Assembly (NCBI GenBank): GCA_001464765.1
Contig: LNDV01000025.1
Coordinates: 62,001 to 126,000 of the forward strand
Reading direction: 5' to 3'
DNA from: Betaproteobacteria bacterium Ga0077526
GTDB taxonomy: Bacteria > Pseudomonadota > Gammaproteobacteria > Burkholderiales > Ga0077523
Length of the DNA: 64,000 nt
The position numbers and the translations under genes were made by a program. The notes beneath the pieces are model-generated. The model saw nothing but the letters and a program-made list of their open reading frames with translations, was not told the origin of the DNA and did no database searches. Shown in pieces: positions 56,163-64,000 of the stretch (within the stretch, counting starts at the first letter, position 1; each line of letters starts with the position of its first letter).

Positions 56163-58184
56163 ATGTCTTCCCCTTCGCCCCTATGGCGTCCGAGTGCCGA
56201 ACGCATCGCGTCCGCCCGGATCACCCACTATCGCCAATGGCTCGAGCAGCGCCACGGACTCGCCTTCACGGACTACGAAGCCCTCTGGCAGTGGTCGGTC
56301 GACGACCTCGAGGCGTTCTGGGAAACCCTGTGGGAGTACTTCACTCCCATTACCCACTCACCATACACCCGCGTGCTGGATCGCCGCGTCATGCCCGGCG
56401 CCAGATGGTTCGACGGCGCGACGCTCAACTACGCCGAGCATGCCCTGGCAAGAGCGCGGAACCCGGATGCGACAACGCAGACCGCCATCGTTTTCCGGTC
56501 CGAGACGCGCCCTCGCACCGAAATATCCTGGGCGGCGCTCGAAGGGTGCGTGGGCGCCTTCTCGCGCGAACTGCGCGCCCTCGGCATCACCGCCGGGGAC
56601 CGGGTCGTCTCGTACATGCCCAACATTCCCGAGAGCGTGTTCGCCCTCCTCGCGACGACCAGTCTGGGTGCGATCTGGTCGAGCTGCTCGCCGGACATGG
56701 GCGCCGTGAGCGTGCTCGATCGCTTCCGGCAGATCTCGCCGCGCGTGCTATTCGCCGTGGACGGCTACCGCTACGGCGGCAAGGCCGTAGACCGGCGTGA
56801 GATCGTCCGCGAACTGGTCGCGCAGTTGCCGTCCGTCGAGGCGGTGGTGTTCGTGCCGTACCTCGACCCGGCGGCATCGCTCGATCTCGGCGGTCTGGAT
56901 CGTGCTGTCACCGTACTCCGGAGCGATGTCCTTCTCGCGACACCCGCGGTGCCACGCTTTACGCCCGTGGCCTTCGACCATCCGCTGTGGATCGTCTATT
57001 CGTCGGGCACGACCGGCATGCCAAAGCCCATCGTCCATGGTCACGGTGGCGTCGTGATCGAGAATTTCAAGGGCGTCTGCCTGCATCTGGACGTGGGTCC
57101 CGACGATCGCTTCTTCTGGTTCTCGTCCACGAGCTGGATCATGTGGAACCTGCTGGTCTCGACGCTGTGCATGGGCTGCACGGTGCTGCAGTTCGACGGC
57201 AATCCGGGCCATCCCGATCTGGACACGCTCTGGACCCTGGCCGCGGAGGAGCGCGCGACATTCTTCGGCACGAGCCCCGCCTTCCTCGCGCTATGCCGGA
57301 AGAACGGCCTGCGCCCCCGCGACCGGTTCGATCTGTCCGCCCTGCGCACCCTGGGCAGCACCGGCTCGCCGCTCACGGCGGACGGGTACGAATGGGTCTA
57401 CGAGAACATCGCCTCGGATCTCCTGCTTGCCTCGATCTCGGGAGGAACGGACCCGGGTGCCGCGTTCGTCGGGTCCTGCCCCACGCTGCCTGTGTATGCG
57501 GGCGAGATGCAGTGCCGCCCGCTGGGTTCCGCCACCTATGCGTTCGACGACGAAGGCAAGCCGCTGATGGGCGCCGTAGGCGAGCTCGTCTGCACTCTGC
57601 CCATGCCCTCGATGCCGCTGTACTTCTGGGGAGATACCGACGGCCGCCGCTACGCCGAGAGCTACTTCGAGACGTACCCCGGCCTCTGGCGCCACGGCGA
57701 CTGGCTTGAACTGCACGCCCGTCCCGAATCGGTCACGGGCGTGATCTATGGCCGCAGCGACTCCACCATCAACCGCCACGGCATCCGCATGGGCTCCAGC
57801 GAGATCTACCGCGTCGTCGAGGCCTTCCCGGAGGTGAGCGACTCGCTCGTCATCGACCTCGAATATCTCGGTCGCGAGTCGTACATGGTGCTGTTCGTGG
57901 TCCTGCGCGACGGCAGTGATGTCGTGCCGGAGCCCCTGCGCCGGACGCTCCTCGATGCGATCCGCACCGGTCTTTCCGCGCGGCATGTGCCGAACGACGT
58001 GGTGGCGATCCGCGAAGTGCCGCGTACCATCTCGGGCAAGAAGCTCGAAGTGCCCGTCAAGAAGATTCTGCTGGGCCAGCCGCCTGCCCGCGCCGTCAAC
58101 CGCGACTCCATGGCGAATCCGGGGTCGATCGACTGGTTCGTGGCATTCGGGAAACAGCGCGCGGAAGCCGACCGTCCGGCCTGA
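56163..58184 (+). CDS. Acetoacetate-CoA ligase
   Basis: The protein has 673 residues, the family length for acetoacetyl-CoA synthetases. It activates acetoacetate with ATP and CoA. The N-terminus [20 protein letters not shown] and [14 protein letters not shown] are typical. The AMP-binding P-loop is [20 protein letters not shown], then [20 protein letters not shown], and the C-terminal hinge [20 protein letters not shown]. The acylation Lys lies in [17 protein letters not shown]. It heads a plus-strand series of metabolic genes and is divergent from rluF. Confidence 0.94.
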   Translation: MSSPSPLWRPSAERIASARITHYRQWLEQRHGLAFTDYEALWQWSVDDLEAFWETLWEYFTPITHSPYTRVLDRRVMPGARWFDGATLNYAEHALARARNPDATTQTAIVFRSETRPRTEISWAALEGCVGAFSRELRALGITAGDRVVSYMPNIPESVFALLATTSLGAIWSSCSPDMGAVSVLDRFRQISPRVLFAVDGYRYGGKAVDRREIVRELVAQLPSVEAVVFVPYLDPAASLDLGGLDRAVTVLRSDVLLATPAVPRFTPVAFDHPLWIVYSSGTTGMPKPIVHGHGGVVIENFKGVCLHLDVGPDDRFFWFSSTSWIMWNLLVSTLCMGCTVLQFDGNPGHPDLDTLWTLAAEERATFFGTSPAFLALCRKNGLRPRDRFDLSALRTLGSTGSPLTADGYEWVYENIASDLLLASISGGTDPGAAFVGSCPTLPVYAGEMQCRPLGSATYAFDDEGKPLMGAVGELVCTLPMPSMPLYFWGDTDGRRYAESYFETYPGLWRHGDWLELHARPESVTGVIYGRSDSTINRHGIRMGSSEIYRVVEAFPEVSDSLVIDLEYLGRESYMVLFVVLRDGSDVVPEPLRRTLLDAIRTGLSARHVPNDVVAIREVPRTISGKKLEVPVKKILLGQPPARAVNRDSMANPGSIDWFVAFGKQRAEADRPA

Positions 58185-58235
58185 CATCGCCGCGACGACG
58201 AGACGACAACACAACGACACGGAGGAATGACGACG

Positions 58236-58985
58236 ATGAGACTCGCCAGCAAGGTCGCACTGATCACCGGCGCCGCCCACGGCATGGGCGAAGCGATGGC
58301 CCGCCTGTTCGCCCGCGAAGGCGCGAAGGTGATCCTCGCGGACATTCTGGAGGCAGAGGGCCGACAGGTCACCGCCGCCATCAACGGCGCCGGCGGCCAT
58401 GCCCTGTACCTGTCTCTCGATGTGCAGGACGAGGCACAGTGGGTCGCCGTGATGGGCGAGATCCAGCAGCGCTATGGCCGTCTCGACATCGTCGTGAACA
58501 ACGCGGGCATCAGCGGCGCCGTGCCCGACCGGCTCGACGTCGCGTACTTCGACAAGCTCACCGCCGTGAATCTGCGCGGCACCTTCCTCGGGGTGAAGTA
58601 CGCCATCGAGTCCATGAAGAAGACCGGTGGCGGCAGCATCGTCAACTTCTCGTCGATCTCCGGCCTCATCGGCCAGGAGTTCGTGCACATGGGCTACAAC
58701 GCGGCGAAGGCCGGCATCCACGTGCTCACCAAGTCCGCGGCCGTGCAGTTCGGCCGCGACGGCATCCGCGTCAACTCCGTGCACCCGGGCATGATGCCGC
58801 CGATGCGCACGTCCGTGACCGCCGCCGATCCCGCTGTGCGTGCCCGTGCCCTCGCGGCAGTCCCGCTGGGCCGCGCTGGCACCGCCGAGGAGGCTGCCTA
58901 CGCCGCCCTGTTCCTCGCGTCCGACGAGGCGTCCTACATCACGGGCGCCGAGATCATCGTGGACGGCGGATACACCGCCGCCTGA
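58236..58985 (+). CDS. Short-chain dehydrogenase/reductase (SDR)
   Basis: The protein has 249 residues from ATG 58236, ten bases after GGAGG; the ATG at 58227 is too close to that site. The NAD(P) motif is VALITGAAHGMGEAMARLFA with Asp in VILADILEAEG, suggesting NAD. The active site is SIVNFSSISGLIGQEFVHMG, with Ser, then YNAAKAGIHVLTKSAA. It ends SYITGAEIIVDGGYTAA. It probably oxidises a hydroxy acid or hydroxyacyl-CoA in the same pathway as its neighbours. Confidence 0.92.
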   Translation: MRLASKVALITGAAHGMGEAMARLFAREGAKVILADILEAEGRQVTAAINGAGGHALYLSLDVQDEAQWVAVMGEIQQRYGRLDIVVNNAGISGAVPDRLDVAYFDKLTAVNLRGTFLGVKYAIESMKKTGGGSIVNFSSISGLIGQEFVHMGYNAAKAGIHVLTKSAAVQFGRDGIRVNSVHPGMMPPMRTSVTAADPAVRARALAAVPLGRAGTAEEAAYAALFLASDEASYITGAEIIVDGGYTAA

Positions 58986-59027
58986 CCCCGCTGCCTGACC
59001 CCGCTGCCCCTACTCCGGAGAGTCCCC

Positions 59028-59927
59028 ATGCCGCTTCCTTTCGAGGGCGTTTTCCCCGCCCCGCCCACCCCGACCACCGCCGACGGCCGTGTGAACGAGA
59101 CCGCACTGCGCGCCCTGCTCGAGGACAACATGCGCCACGGCGCCGACGGCTTCTGGATGGCCGGCAGCACGGGCGAGGGTCCGATCCTGACGGAAGATCA
59201 GCGCGACACGGTGGCGCGAGTCTCCGCCGAGACCTGTCGCGGCAAGGCGGCGGTCATCATGCACGTCGGTGCCATGAGCACGGCCTCGGCCGTGAAGGCT
59301 GCGCGCAATGCCCGGGCGGTCGGCTGCGATGCCGTCTGCTGTCTCCCGCCGCTGTTCTTCCCGAGCAACGATCGCGGGCGCGTGGAGCATTACCAGGCCG
59401 TGGCCGATGCGGCAGGCGATCTCCCGTTCTTCGTCTACAACCTGCCCCAGCTCACGCAGGTGGAGACCGTGCCGGCCCTCATGGAGAAGTTCGTCCGGGC
59501 GATTCCCACGCTGAAGGGGCTCAAGCATTCGGCCTTCACCTTCTCGGACATCCGCGTCTTCGCCGACATGGGCCTCGTGTGCTTCTCGGGCAACGGCGCT
59601 TTCCCGCTGCCGTCGCTGGCGATGGGCGCTGTGGGGACCATCGACGCGCCCCTCAGCCTGGCGCCCTGGCACTACTCGGCGCTGCATCGCGCCTGGAAAG
59701 CCGGTGACATCGCCACGGCAAAGCGCCTGCAGGACACCGTGCGGCCCTTCGTGGATCTCGTCTGGATGTACGGCGCACCCGCTGCCGTGTGCAAGGTCGT
59801 GCTGTCCGCCCGCCTTGGCATGGACTGCGGCAACACGATCCCGCCCGTCAACCGGTTGAGCGACACCGAGCGCGCGCACGTGCTCGAAGTCGCCACGGCG
59901 CTCGGCGTGACGCGCTCGCCCGGCTGA
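59028..59927 (+). CDS. Dihydrodipicolinate synthase/N-acetylneuraminate lyase family protein
   Basis: The protein has 299 residues with a class I aldolase barrel. The conserved motifs are FWMAGSTGEGPILTEDQRD, the Tyr in PFFVYNLPQLTQ, and the Schiff-base Lys in LKGLKHSAFTFSDIRVFADM. These fit DapA/NanA-type aldolases or dehydratases rather than lysine synthesis, given the context of catabolic genes. It follows the SDR by 42 bases. Substrate unknown. Confidence 0.9.
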   Translation: MPLPFEGVFPAPPTPTTADGRVNETALRALLEDNMRHGADGFWMAGSTGEGPILTEDQRDTVARVSAETCRGKAAVIMHVGAMSTASAVKAARNARAVGCDAVCCLPPLFFPSNDRGRVEHYQAVADAAGDLPFFVYNLPQLTQVETVPALMEKFVRAIPTLKGLKHSAFTFSDIRVFADMGLVCFSGNGAFPLPSLAMGAVGTIDAPLSLAPWHYSALHRAWKAGDIATAKRLQDTVRPFVDLVWMYGAPAAVCKVVLSARLGMDCGNTIPPVNRLSDTERAHVLEVATALGVTRSPG

Positions 59928-60058
59928 ATCGTGCTCCGACAGCGTCGTTCAGCCGAATTTCCGCCCATGACGGTGCCATCGCGGCCCGGCTCGGATACGA
60001 TGCCGCTCCGCCGTCGGAGCCGCCAGCGCCGACGCCGCTCAACCCTCACCGTCTCAAC

Positions 60059-60865
60059 ATGATTTCGCTTGCCCGATCGTATCTGTTCGTCCCCGGCAAC
60101 CGTCCGGAGCGCTTCGAGCGCGCCGTGACCTCCGGCAGCCACGCCGTGATCGTCGACCTCGAGGATGCCGTCCCTCCCGGCGAAAAGGACAACGCGCGTG
60201 CCGCGCTTGCCGCCTGGCTGCGCGCAGACCGCCCCGTTCACATCCGGGTGAATGCCGCCGAAACCCCCTGGCACGAGGCCGACGTGGCGCTGTGCCGCTC
60301 GCCCGGCGTGGCCGGCATTGTGCTGCCGAAGGCCGAGCAGATCAGTCAGGCGGTTCGCGACCTCTGCAGGCCGGGTGGGCCCGCGCTGCTGCCGCTCATC
60401 GAGACCGCCGTCGGCATCGATCGGCTGCGTGAAATTGCGTCGGAGCCGGCCGTGCAGCGCCTGGTGTTCGGCAGCATCGATCTCCAGGTGGACCTGGGCA
60501 TCGAGGGGGAAGGCGAGGAACTGCTGTTCTTCCGCTCGCAGATCGTGCTTGCCTCGCGTCTCGCGAAACTGCCGCCGCCCGTGGACGGCGTGTGCACCGA
60601 GATCGACGAGCCGGAGCGCCTCGAAGCCGACACGCTGCGCGCCAAGCGGCTCGGCTTCGGCGGCAAGCTCTGCATCCACCCGCGCCAGGTCCCGCTGGTG
60701 AACCAGTGCTTCGTGCCCAGCGCCGAGCAGCTGGCGTGGGCGCAGCGCGTGATGGCTGCCGCCGAGAAGGCTTCGGGCGCGGCCATCGCGGTCGACGGAC
60801 GCATGGTGGATCGGCCGGTCATCCTCCAGGCGGAGCACATCGTCCGCGAGGCCCAGCGCAAGTGA
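60059..60865 (+). CDS. HpcH/HpaI aldolase or citrate lyase beta-type protein (CitE-like)
   Basis: The protein has 268 residues from ATG 60059. It resembles CitE/malyl-CoA lyase: ARSYLFVPGNRPERFERAVT, then VIVDLEDAVPPGEKDNARAA, PIHIRVNAA-type VHIRVNAAETPWHEADVALC, and GFGGKLCIHPRQVPLVNQCF. The Arg, Glu and Asp residues for Mg and acyl-CoA are present. Family members split or form hydroxyacyl-CoA esters. It lies in the same direction after the DapA-like gene with a 131-base gap. Confidence 0.92.
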   Translation: MISLARSYLFVPGNRPERFERAVTSGSHAVIVDLEDAVPPGEKDNARAALAAWLRADRPVHIRVNAAETPWHEADVALCRSPGVAGIVLPKAEQISQAVRDLCRPGGPALLPLIETAVGIDRLREIASEPAVQRLVFGSIDLQVDLGIEGEGEELLFFRSQIVLASRLAKLPPPVDGVCTEIDEPERLEADTLRAKRLGFGGKLCIHPRQVPLVNQCFVPSAEQLAWAQRVMAAAEKASGAAIAVDGRMVDRPVILQAEHIVREAQRK

Positions 60866-60931
60866 CCGCGGGCGCAGTACCATTGCGAACGCTGCCCTGA
60901 CCTTCCATCACCGACGCATCCCCGGACCGCC

Positions 60932-61813
60932 ATGCCCAAGACCGCCGCCCGCCTCTCGCGCACCCAGTGGCCTTTCGACGTCCGACCGCTGTCGCCGAAT
61001 CTCGGCGCGGAGATCATCGGGCTCGACTTCTCGCGCGACATCCCGCCCGATGTGTTCGATGCCGTGTACGACGCCTTTCTCCAATACCAGATCCTGCTCT
61101 TCGGTGTGCAGCACCTGGAGCCCGCGCGTCAGGTCGGCTTCGCCCGGCAGTTCGGCGAGGTGCAGATCCACGTGATGAACCAGTACCACAGCGACGGCTT
61201 TCCGGAGCTGTATCGGCTGTCGAACCTCGACGAGAACGGCAACCCGAACGGCAAGTATCCGGACAAGGGCACGCTCGCATGGCACACGGACGGTTCGTGG
61301 CGACGGGTGACCGGGCAGGCCACGATCATCTACGCGGAGGTCGCCACGGAAACCGGCGGCGAGACCAACTTCTGCGACATGTACCTCGCGTACGAGCGCC
61401 TGAGCCCCGATTGGAAGGCGCGCATCGAAGGCCTGCGGGCCGTGCACAACCTGGACTTCTCGCGGACCCGGCGCCACGGCGAGGACCCGATGACGGAAGC
61501 ACAGAAGCAGGCTGTCCCGCCCGTCGACCATCCCGTCGTGCGTACGCATCCGGAAACCGGGCGGCGCTGCGTGTTCCTGGGCGACCACGCCGAGTACATC
61601 GTGGGCATGCCCTACGACGAAGGCCGTGCACTCATCGAGGAACTCAACACCCTCGTCATCCACCCGGATCTCTGCTATGCCCACAGCTGGAATGCCGGCG
61701 AGATGATGGTGTGGGACAACCGCTGCGTGCAGCACCGCGCCGGGCTGTACGACCCTGCCACCCAACGCCGCGTGATCCGTCGCTGCACGGTGCTCGGCGA
61801 AGTCCCTGTCTGA
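60932..61813 (+). CDS. TauD/TfdA-family dioxygenase
   Basis: The protein has 293 residues. It is an Fe(II)/2-oxoglutarate dioxygenase. The iron ligands are His and Asp in LAWHTDGSWRRV and His in MMVWDNRCVQHRAGLYDPAT, with the Arg for 2-oxoglutarate in ATQRRVIRRCTVLGE. The start PLSPNLGAEIIGLDFSRDIP is typical. TauD and TfdA hydroxylate taurine or phenoxyacetate; the substrate here is unknown. It ends the run of metabolic genes before the ABC exporter pair. Confidence 0.92.
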   Translation: MPKTAARLSRTQWPFDVRPLSPNLGAEIIGLDFSRDIPPDVFDAVYDAFLQYQILLFGVQHLEPARQVGFARQFGEVQIHVMNQYHSDGFPELYRLSNLDENGNPNGKYPDKGTLAWHTDGSWRRVTGQATIIYAEVATETGGETNFCDMYLAYERLSPDWKARIEGLRAVHNLDFSRTRRHGEDPMTEAQKQAVPPVDHPVVRTHPETGRRCVFLGDHAEYIVGMPYDEGRALIEELNTLVIHPDLCYAHSWNAGEMMVWDNRCVQHRAGLYDPATQRRVIRRCTVLGEVPV

Positions 61814-61917
61814 CGTTTCCGTTTCTGCGGTCGGGCTGCCGCACGCGTCCGGCGCAGCGCCGATCGTCGTGCTGACGGGCCACGCCCGGCGGACCCACCG
61901 CCGCCACGCCCACTGAG

Positions 61918-63669
61918 ATGACCCTCGCGCAACTGATCGTTCCCTTCGTCCGGCGCCACGCGCTCGCGTACGGCGGGTCGGCGCTCATGCTCGCAGGCAT
62001 CGCGTCACTCACGGTGTGGCTGCCAAGACAGGTCGGCCATCTGGTCGACCTCCTCGTGGCTGGCGGTGCCGCCGATGGCGCACTCTGGCGTGAAGTCGCG
62101 CTGCTGGCCGCCGCCGGCGTCATGATTTACGGCTTTCGCGTGGCGTGGCGACTCATCCTCTACGCGACGACGTACCGCATGGGTGTTCAGCTTCGCCTCG
62201 CCCTGTTCGCACGGCTCGGCGAGCAGGGCCCTTCGTTCTACGGCGGCCGGCGCACGGGCGATCTCATGGCGCTCGCCACTAACGACGTCGATGCCATCGA
62301 ACTCGCCGGCGGCGAAGCCGTCCTTGCCGCCTTCGACGGCACCCTCACATTCATCCTGGTCGTCACGACGATGGCCGCGTTCGTCGACTGGCGCCTCGCG
62401 CTCGTCGCGCTGCTGCCGTTTCCATTTCTCGCCTTCGCGTTCTGGCGCATCTCCGTCCAGTTGCATCTCCATTCCCGGCAGGCGCTGGACACCTTCGGCG
62501 CGCTGAACGACCACGTGCAGGAGAGTCTTGCCGGGGTGCGCGCGGTGCGCGCGCTCGGCCTCGAATCGGCCAATGCCCAGCGATTCTCGGGACTGGCGAA
62601 GTCGGCCGCCGACGCGAGCTTCGAGGCTCAGCGATGGGAGGCACTTTACGAACCCGCGGTGGGCACCTCGCTGTCCGTCGCGGCCACCGCCTCCATCGCA
62701 CTCGGCGGATGGCTCGTCTGGCACGACGAGATCACCATCGGCCAGCTGACGAGCTTCGGTCTGTATCTGGGTCAGCTCGTCTGGCCGATGTACGCGACGG
62801 GTGCCGTCCTGTCGCTGTGGGAGCGGGGACGCGCCGCCTGGGATCGACTCTCCGCGGTGCTGGACCAGCCGCTCGCCGTGCAGGACGAGGGTGGCGTGGC
62901 CACGGTGACGCCCGGTGAGATCGGATTCGACGGCGTCACCTTCGCCTACCCCGCCGGCAACCGACCGGCCATCGATTCGCTCACGCTCACCATCGAACCC
63001 GGCACCACGGTCGGCATCGTCGGCCCGACCGGCAGCGGCAAGAGCACGCTGCTCGCGCTGCTCATGCGTCAGTGGGATCCGCAGGGAGGCCGGGTACGCC
63101 TGAACGGCGTGCCGCTCACCAACTACCGCCTGGATGCCCTGCGGGCCGCGAGCGCGTGGGTGCCGCAGGAACCGGCGCTGTTCTCCACCACCGTGGCGGA
63201 GAACATCGCGCTCGCGCGTCCTTCCGCCAGCCGCGCAGAGATCATCGCCGCCGCCCTCGCGGCCGAGGTCGACGAGGACATCCGCCGTCTGCCCGACGGC
63301 TACGACACGGTGGTCGGCGAACGCGGCGTCACGCTCTCCGGCGGGCAACGCCAGCGCATCGCCCTTGCCCGCGCCCTCCTGTCCGAGGCGCCGTTCCTCC
63401 TGCTCGACGACGCACTATCGGCGGTGGACAGCGACACCCAGCACCGGATCCTTGAACATCTGCGCGCCGGGCGGGTCGGCCGGACGACGCTCATCGTGAG
63501 CCATCGGCTGTCGACCGTGGCCGATGCCGATCGCATCTTCGTGCTACGCCACGGTCAGGTCCACGAGGCCGGCTCGCACGCCGAGCTCCTGGCGCGCGAC
63601 GCCCGCGACAGCTGGTATGCGAAGCAGTGGCGCGTCCAGCAGCTGGAGGCTTCCCTCGATGCCGACTGA
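61918..63669 (+). CDS. ABC exporter, fused membrane and ATPase domains
   Basis: The protein has 583 residues, normal for half-transporters. Six membrane segments fill residues 1-320. The ATPase domain has Walker A in VGIVGPTGSGKSTLLALLMR, the signature GVTLSGGQRQRIALARALLS, Walker B FLLLDDALSAVDSDTQ and the H-loop LIVSHRLSTVADAD. It is likely one half of a heterodimer with the next gene, whose start lies inside its end by eleven bases, as for MdlA/MdlB. The exported substrate is unknown. Confidence 0.95.
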   Translation: MTLAQLIVPFVRRHALAYGGSALMLAGIASLTVWLPRQVGHLVDLLVAGGAADGALWREVALLAAAGVMIYGFRVAWRLILYATTYRMGVQLRLALFARLGEQGPSFYGGRRTGDLMALATNDVDAIELAGGEAVLAAFDGTLTFILVVTTMAAFVDWRLALVALLPFPFLAFAFWRISVQLHLHSRQALDTFGALNDHVQESLAGVRAVRALGLESANAQRFSGLAKSAADASFEAQRWEALYEPAVGTSLSVAATASIALGGWLVWHDEITIGQLTSFGLYLGQLVWPMYATGAVLSLWERGRAAWDRLSAVLDQPLAVQDEGGVATVTPGEIGFDGVTFAYPAGNRPAIDSLTLTIEPGTTVGIVGPTGSGKSTLLALLMRQWDPQGGRVRLNGVPLTNYRLDALRAASAWVPQEPALFSTTVAENIALARPSASRAEIIAAALAAEVDEDIRRLPDGYDTVVGERGVTLSGGQRQRIALARALLSEAPFLLLDDALSAVDSDTQHRILEHLRAGRVGRTTLIVSHRLSTVADADRIFVLRHGQVHEAGSHAELLARDARDSWYAKQWRVQQLEASLDAD

Positions 63670-64000
63670 TTCCCCGGCCGGTCCCACGGTGCCGCCCAGC
63701 CGCCGCGCGGCTCGCCTCCTGTGGCGGTCGGCCCAGCCCGAGCGCCGCAATCTCGTCCTCGCACTCATCGGCCTTGCCGTGGCGGGCGCGCTCGATGCGA
63801 TCGGCCCCGTGCTCGGCAAAGCGTTCATCGATCGCTATCTCATGCCTCGCGATCCGGCCATCGGTGCCATCGCGGGCCTGCTGATCGGCGCGCTGATCGC
63901 GGGGACCACGGCATCGTGGGTGCGCTACTTCCAGCTTGCCCGGCTCGCGGGCGTCGCGATGCGGTCGGTGCAGCGACTGCGCGAGACGGTTTACGACCAC
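63659..64000 (+). CDS. Second ABC exporter half (partial, runs off the window)
   Basis: The frame from ATG 63659 to the window edge has 114 codons. It overlaps the previous ABC gene by eleven bases. After a short cytosolic start (RLLWRSAQPERRNLVLALIG) come two membrane segments, ALIGLAVAGALDAIGPVLG and IAGLLIGALIAGTTASWV, then FQLARLAGVAMRSVQRLRET. This matches the N-terminus of a second half-transporter. The ATPase domain lies outside the window. Confidence 0.9.
   Translation, partial: MPTDSPAGPTVPPSRRAARLLWRSAQPERRNLVLALIGLAVAGALDAIGPVLGKAFIDRYLMPRDPAIGAIAGLLIGALIAGTTASWVRYFQLARLAGVAMRSVQRLRETVYDH

Overview
This window looks like the chromosome of a GC-rich betaproteobacterium that carries one end of an integrative and conjugative element (ICE) or genomic island. 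The assignment rests on the gene order smpB-ratA-rnfH-guaB-guaA, the rimP-nusA-infB-rbfA-truB-rpsO-pnp operon, a PEP-CTERM secreted protein, and many catabolic and tripartite tricarboxylate transporter genes. By eye, the first 12 kb is less GC-rich than the rest and has long gene-poor gaps.

Bases 1 to about 12,040 are the element end. A P4-type tyrosine integrase (10495-11751) lies next to the 3' end of guaA, a known integration hotspot. Repeated TTTACCGTC-type boxes between integrase and guaA look like integrase arm sites. Inward there are an AlpA-like regulator, an XRE-type regulator, and a DUF2145 periplasmic protein flanked by two related secreted proteins. Two small plus-strand genes and a 1.5-kb stretch without convincing genes follow. 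The leftmost part is a tightly overlapping minus-strand operon: sigma-70-like factor, ParA, ParB, a DUF2857 protein and a winged-helix protein cut by the window edge. The sigma-like gene carries one in-frame TAG exactly between its region 2 and region 4 parts. The ParA/ParB/DUF2857 set resembles the module that in ICEclc controls bistable transfer competence. This regulatory end is the most unusual part of the window.

Bases 12,045-19,500 are core: guaA, guaB, two small secreted proteins, rnfH, ratA, smpB, a cluster of imperfect palindromic repeats, trpS and a YciO/Sua5-type gene. Bases 19,900-27,300 hold transport and metabolism: TctB-TctA, a gamma-glutamyltransferase-like enzyme, a convergent ThDP-dependent enzyme and an L-lactate permease. 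Bases 27,396-36,083 are the transcription and translation operon, with terminator-like hairpins in front of rimP and between rpsO and pnp. Bases 36,303-40,734 encode an RND efflux pump and its adaptor.

Bases 40,874-45,595 hold a three-gene 2-oxoacid oxidoreductase operon like KorCAB of aromatic-degrading betaproteobacteria, with all three genes starting at non-ATG codons. After this come an aldo/keto reductase, a PhyH-type dioxygenase, a NERD-UvrD helicase, an SMP-30/RraA pair, a CHRD PEP-CTERM protein, an enoyl-CoA hydratase overlapping a SapC-like gene, a phosphotransferase-kinase fusion and a pseudouridine synthase. From 56,163 a plus-strand run encodes an acetoacetyl-CoA synthetase, SDR, DapA-like and HpcH-like aldolases/lyases and a TauD-type dioxygenase, probably a catabolic operon of unknown substrate. 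It is followed by a paired ABC exporter that leaves the window.
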